Origin: Treponema sp.
GTDB lineage: Bacteria > Spirochaetota > Spirochaetia > Treponematales > Breznakiellaceae
Reading direction: 5' to 3'
DNA: 5,634 nucleotides
Assembly: GCA_031284195.1 (NCBI GenBank)
Contig: JAITAI010000120.1
Span: forward strand, 1 to 5,634
The stretch's first letter is position 1. Each line of letters opens with the position of its first letter. Below, piece by piece: positions 4,527 through 5,634 of the stretch. The notes under the pieces are model-generated. The model made no database searches and was not told the DNA's origin. It saw nothing but the letters and a program-made list of their open reading frames with translations. The translations under genes were made by a program, and so were the position numbers.

Positions 4527-5634
4527 ATGCATCGGAACAAACCTTCATGTATCACCCTATTTACCCTGATCAGTTTAAGCATAAGCGTATTGATTACCGC
4601 CTCCTTGTCAGCGGTATTTTTTCTCAACCTGCGAAAAAGTTCCTATACGCAGCTTGAAGCCAACATCCAGGAAAATATGGCCCATATACAGGACACGGTG
4701 TTGAGTCTGTTCAAGGATCATGAGCAGCTTGTAAACTTCACCGCTATGGGGCTGATGGTATACCTCAACCAGGAAGGTATTGAGCCTGATGTTATACAGG
4801 CTTATTTTAAAAAGGTATCAGACACCATTCCCGATATAGCCCTTCTTTATTATACCAACAATATGGTTTGGAATCGAGCAGGGGGATACAGCGTGTTCTA
4901 TCCGGAGTGGACCCCTCAGGCCGACTGGAACAACACCCAGCGGGACTGGTTCATTAACGCGAAACAGGCTCGGGGAGCAGTGGCCTACACCAACCCCTAT
5001 GTGGATGCGGTAACCGGTAAGATTGCCATAACCCTTTCAGCCATGGTACAGGATGAGACCGGACAGGATAGAGGGGTTATCGCCCAAGATGTCCTGGTTA
5101 CTTCCCTTGAAACCATCATTAACCAGGGGGCTCCCATAGCTCATAAGCAAATGTTCCTGATTACTAAGACCGGCTTGTTCATAACCCATCCAGATGAGCA
5201 GTACATCATGCAGCAGGATTACTTTGCCACATTGGGGCTTGAATCCTATCGAAATCAGATCTTATCTCAGGATTCTTTCTCTACCCTAGATGAGCGGGTA
5301 TTCATCCACTCCGCCACCATACCCGGGGCTAATTGGATTCTCGTATCAACGATTCCCACCACGGTGGTTTTTGCCGATGTCCAGCGCCTCTTAATACAGA
5401 CCTTTATCTTCTGTTTGGTCCTGTTCATCCTGGCTGCAGGTATTTTGGTGGTGTTTACCCGTAAAGTGCTTAGCCCCTTGCGGGATATGGAATCTTTCTC
5501 TGGGGTTATTGCCGCAGGGGACTTTTCCGGTACGGTTCCGGACTATGGAACCGGAGAAATCTCCCGGCTTGCAGAAGGGTTTAATACCATCAACGAGCAG
5601 ATATCCGGGCTTGTCAAGAATATTACCGCTTCTT
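4527..5634 (+). CDS. Methyl-accepting chemotaxis protein with dCache sensor, partial (right edge)
   Basis: The frame is open from 4527 to the window end (369 codons seen). Order of parts: short cytoplasmic N-terminus; transmembrane segment 1 (about 9-33); a long helix (about 38-80) and an extracytoplasmic double-Cache sensor to about 285; transmembrane segment 2 (about 288-310); a HAMP domain starting T-R-K-V-L-S-P-L-R-D-M (311-321), with D-F-S-G-T-V-P (332-338) and E-I-S-R-L-A-E-G-F-N-T-I (344-355). The membrane-distal Cache pocket shows D-W-N-N-T-Q-R-D-W-F (133-142), N-P-Y-V-D-A-V-T-G-K-I-A-I-T (156-169) and G-V-I-A-Q-D (183-188), typical dCache_1 ligand-binding stretches. Such receptors sense small molecules outside the inner membrane and signal through CheA/CheW to the flagellar motor. 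The methylation and signalling tip lies beyond the edge, so a histidine kinase or cyclase output cannot be excluded, but MCP is by far the commonest. It has its own promoter and no visible operon partner. Confidence 0.88.
   Translation, partial: MHRNKPSCITLFTLISLSISVLITASLSAVFFLNLRKSSYTQLEANIQENMAHIQDTVLSLFKDHEQLVNFTAMGLMVYLNQEGIEPDVIQAYFKKVSDTIPDIALLYYTNNMVWNRAGGYSVFYPEWTPQADWNNTQRDWFINAKQARGAVAYTNPYVDAVTGKIAITLSAMVQDETGQDRGVIAQDVLVTSLETIINQGAPIAHKQMFLITKTGLFITHPDEQYIMQQDYFATLGLESYRNQILSQDSFSTLDERVFIHSATIPGANWILVSTIPTTVVFADVQRLLIQTFIFCLVLFILAAGILVVFTRKVLSPLRDMESFSGVIAAGDFSGTVPDYGTGEISRLAEGFNTINEQISGLVKNITAS

Noticed and set aside
1..5634. CRISPR array, tRNA or rRNA genes, insertion sequence
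   Set aside because: No regularly spaced repeats, cloverleaf-like segments, transposase reading frames or terminal repeats were seen.

Overview
The window looks like chromosomal DNA from a spirochaete, most likely Treponema or a close relative. This is inferred from three things: a lipoprotein whose cleavage box is bulky (F-W-G-G-C) rather than the strict Leu-Ala-Gly-Cys form, a chemoreceptor with a large extracytoplasmic sensor, and a broken copy of a hypothetical-protein family that I associate with Treponema and Bacteroidetes. Base composition is close to balanced, with AT-rich spacers.

Left third (1 to about 1500): a gene graveyard. Two 5'-truncated remnants meet head to head near position 300. 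One is the middle of a zinc-type MDR dehydrogenase (minus strand, running off the left edge). The other is the C-terminal part of a Treponema-type hypothetical protein (plus strand) with an in-frame amber codon. After an AT-rich spacer comes a decayed, 3'-truncated modD-like gene (minus strand). It still has its ribosome binding site and start codon but carries several frameshifts and two in-frame stops.

Middle (1554 to 4098): three apparently intact genes. A GNAT acetyltransferase on the minus strand has a well-placed sigma70-type promoter with a very short leader. A 327-base spacer separates it from a divergent plus-strand gene for a secreted, lipid-anchored endonuclease/exonuclease/phosphatase (EEP) protein. 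A 15-base palindrome lies just before that gene's start. A short-chain flavodoxin gene follows, with its own candidate promoter and an inverted repeat next to its ribosome binding site.

Right (4099 to 5634): a series of hairpins ends in a good intrinsic terminator. A strong promoter and leader then precede a methyl-accepting chemotaxis protein that runs off the right edge in its HAMP region, so its signalling domain is not visible.

The intact genes do not form an obvious shared pathway. I see no new multi-gene system. The most informative feature is the genome-decay scar on the left, followed by the regulatory palindromes before the EEP and flavodoxin genes.
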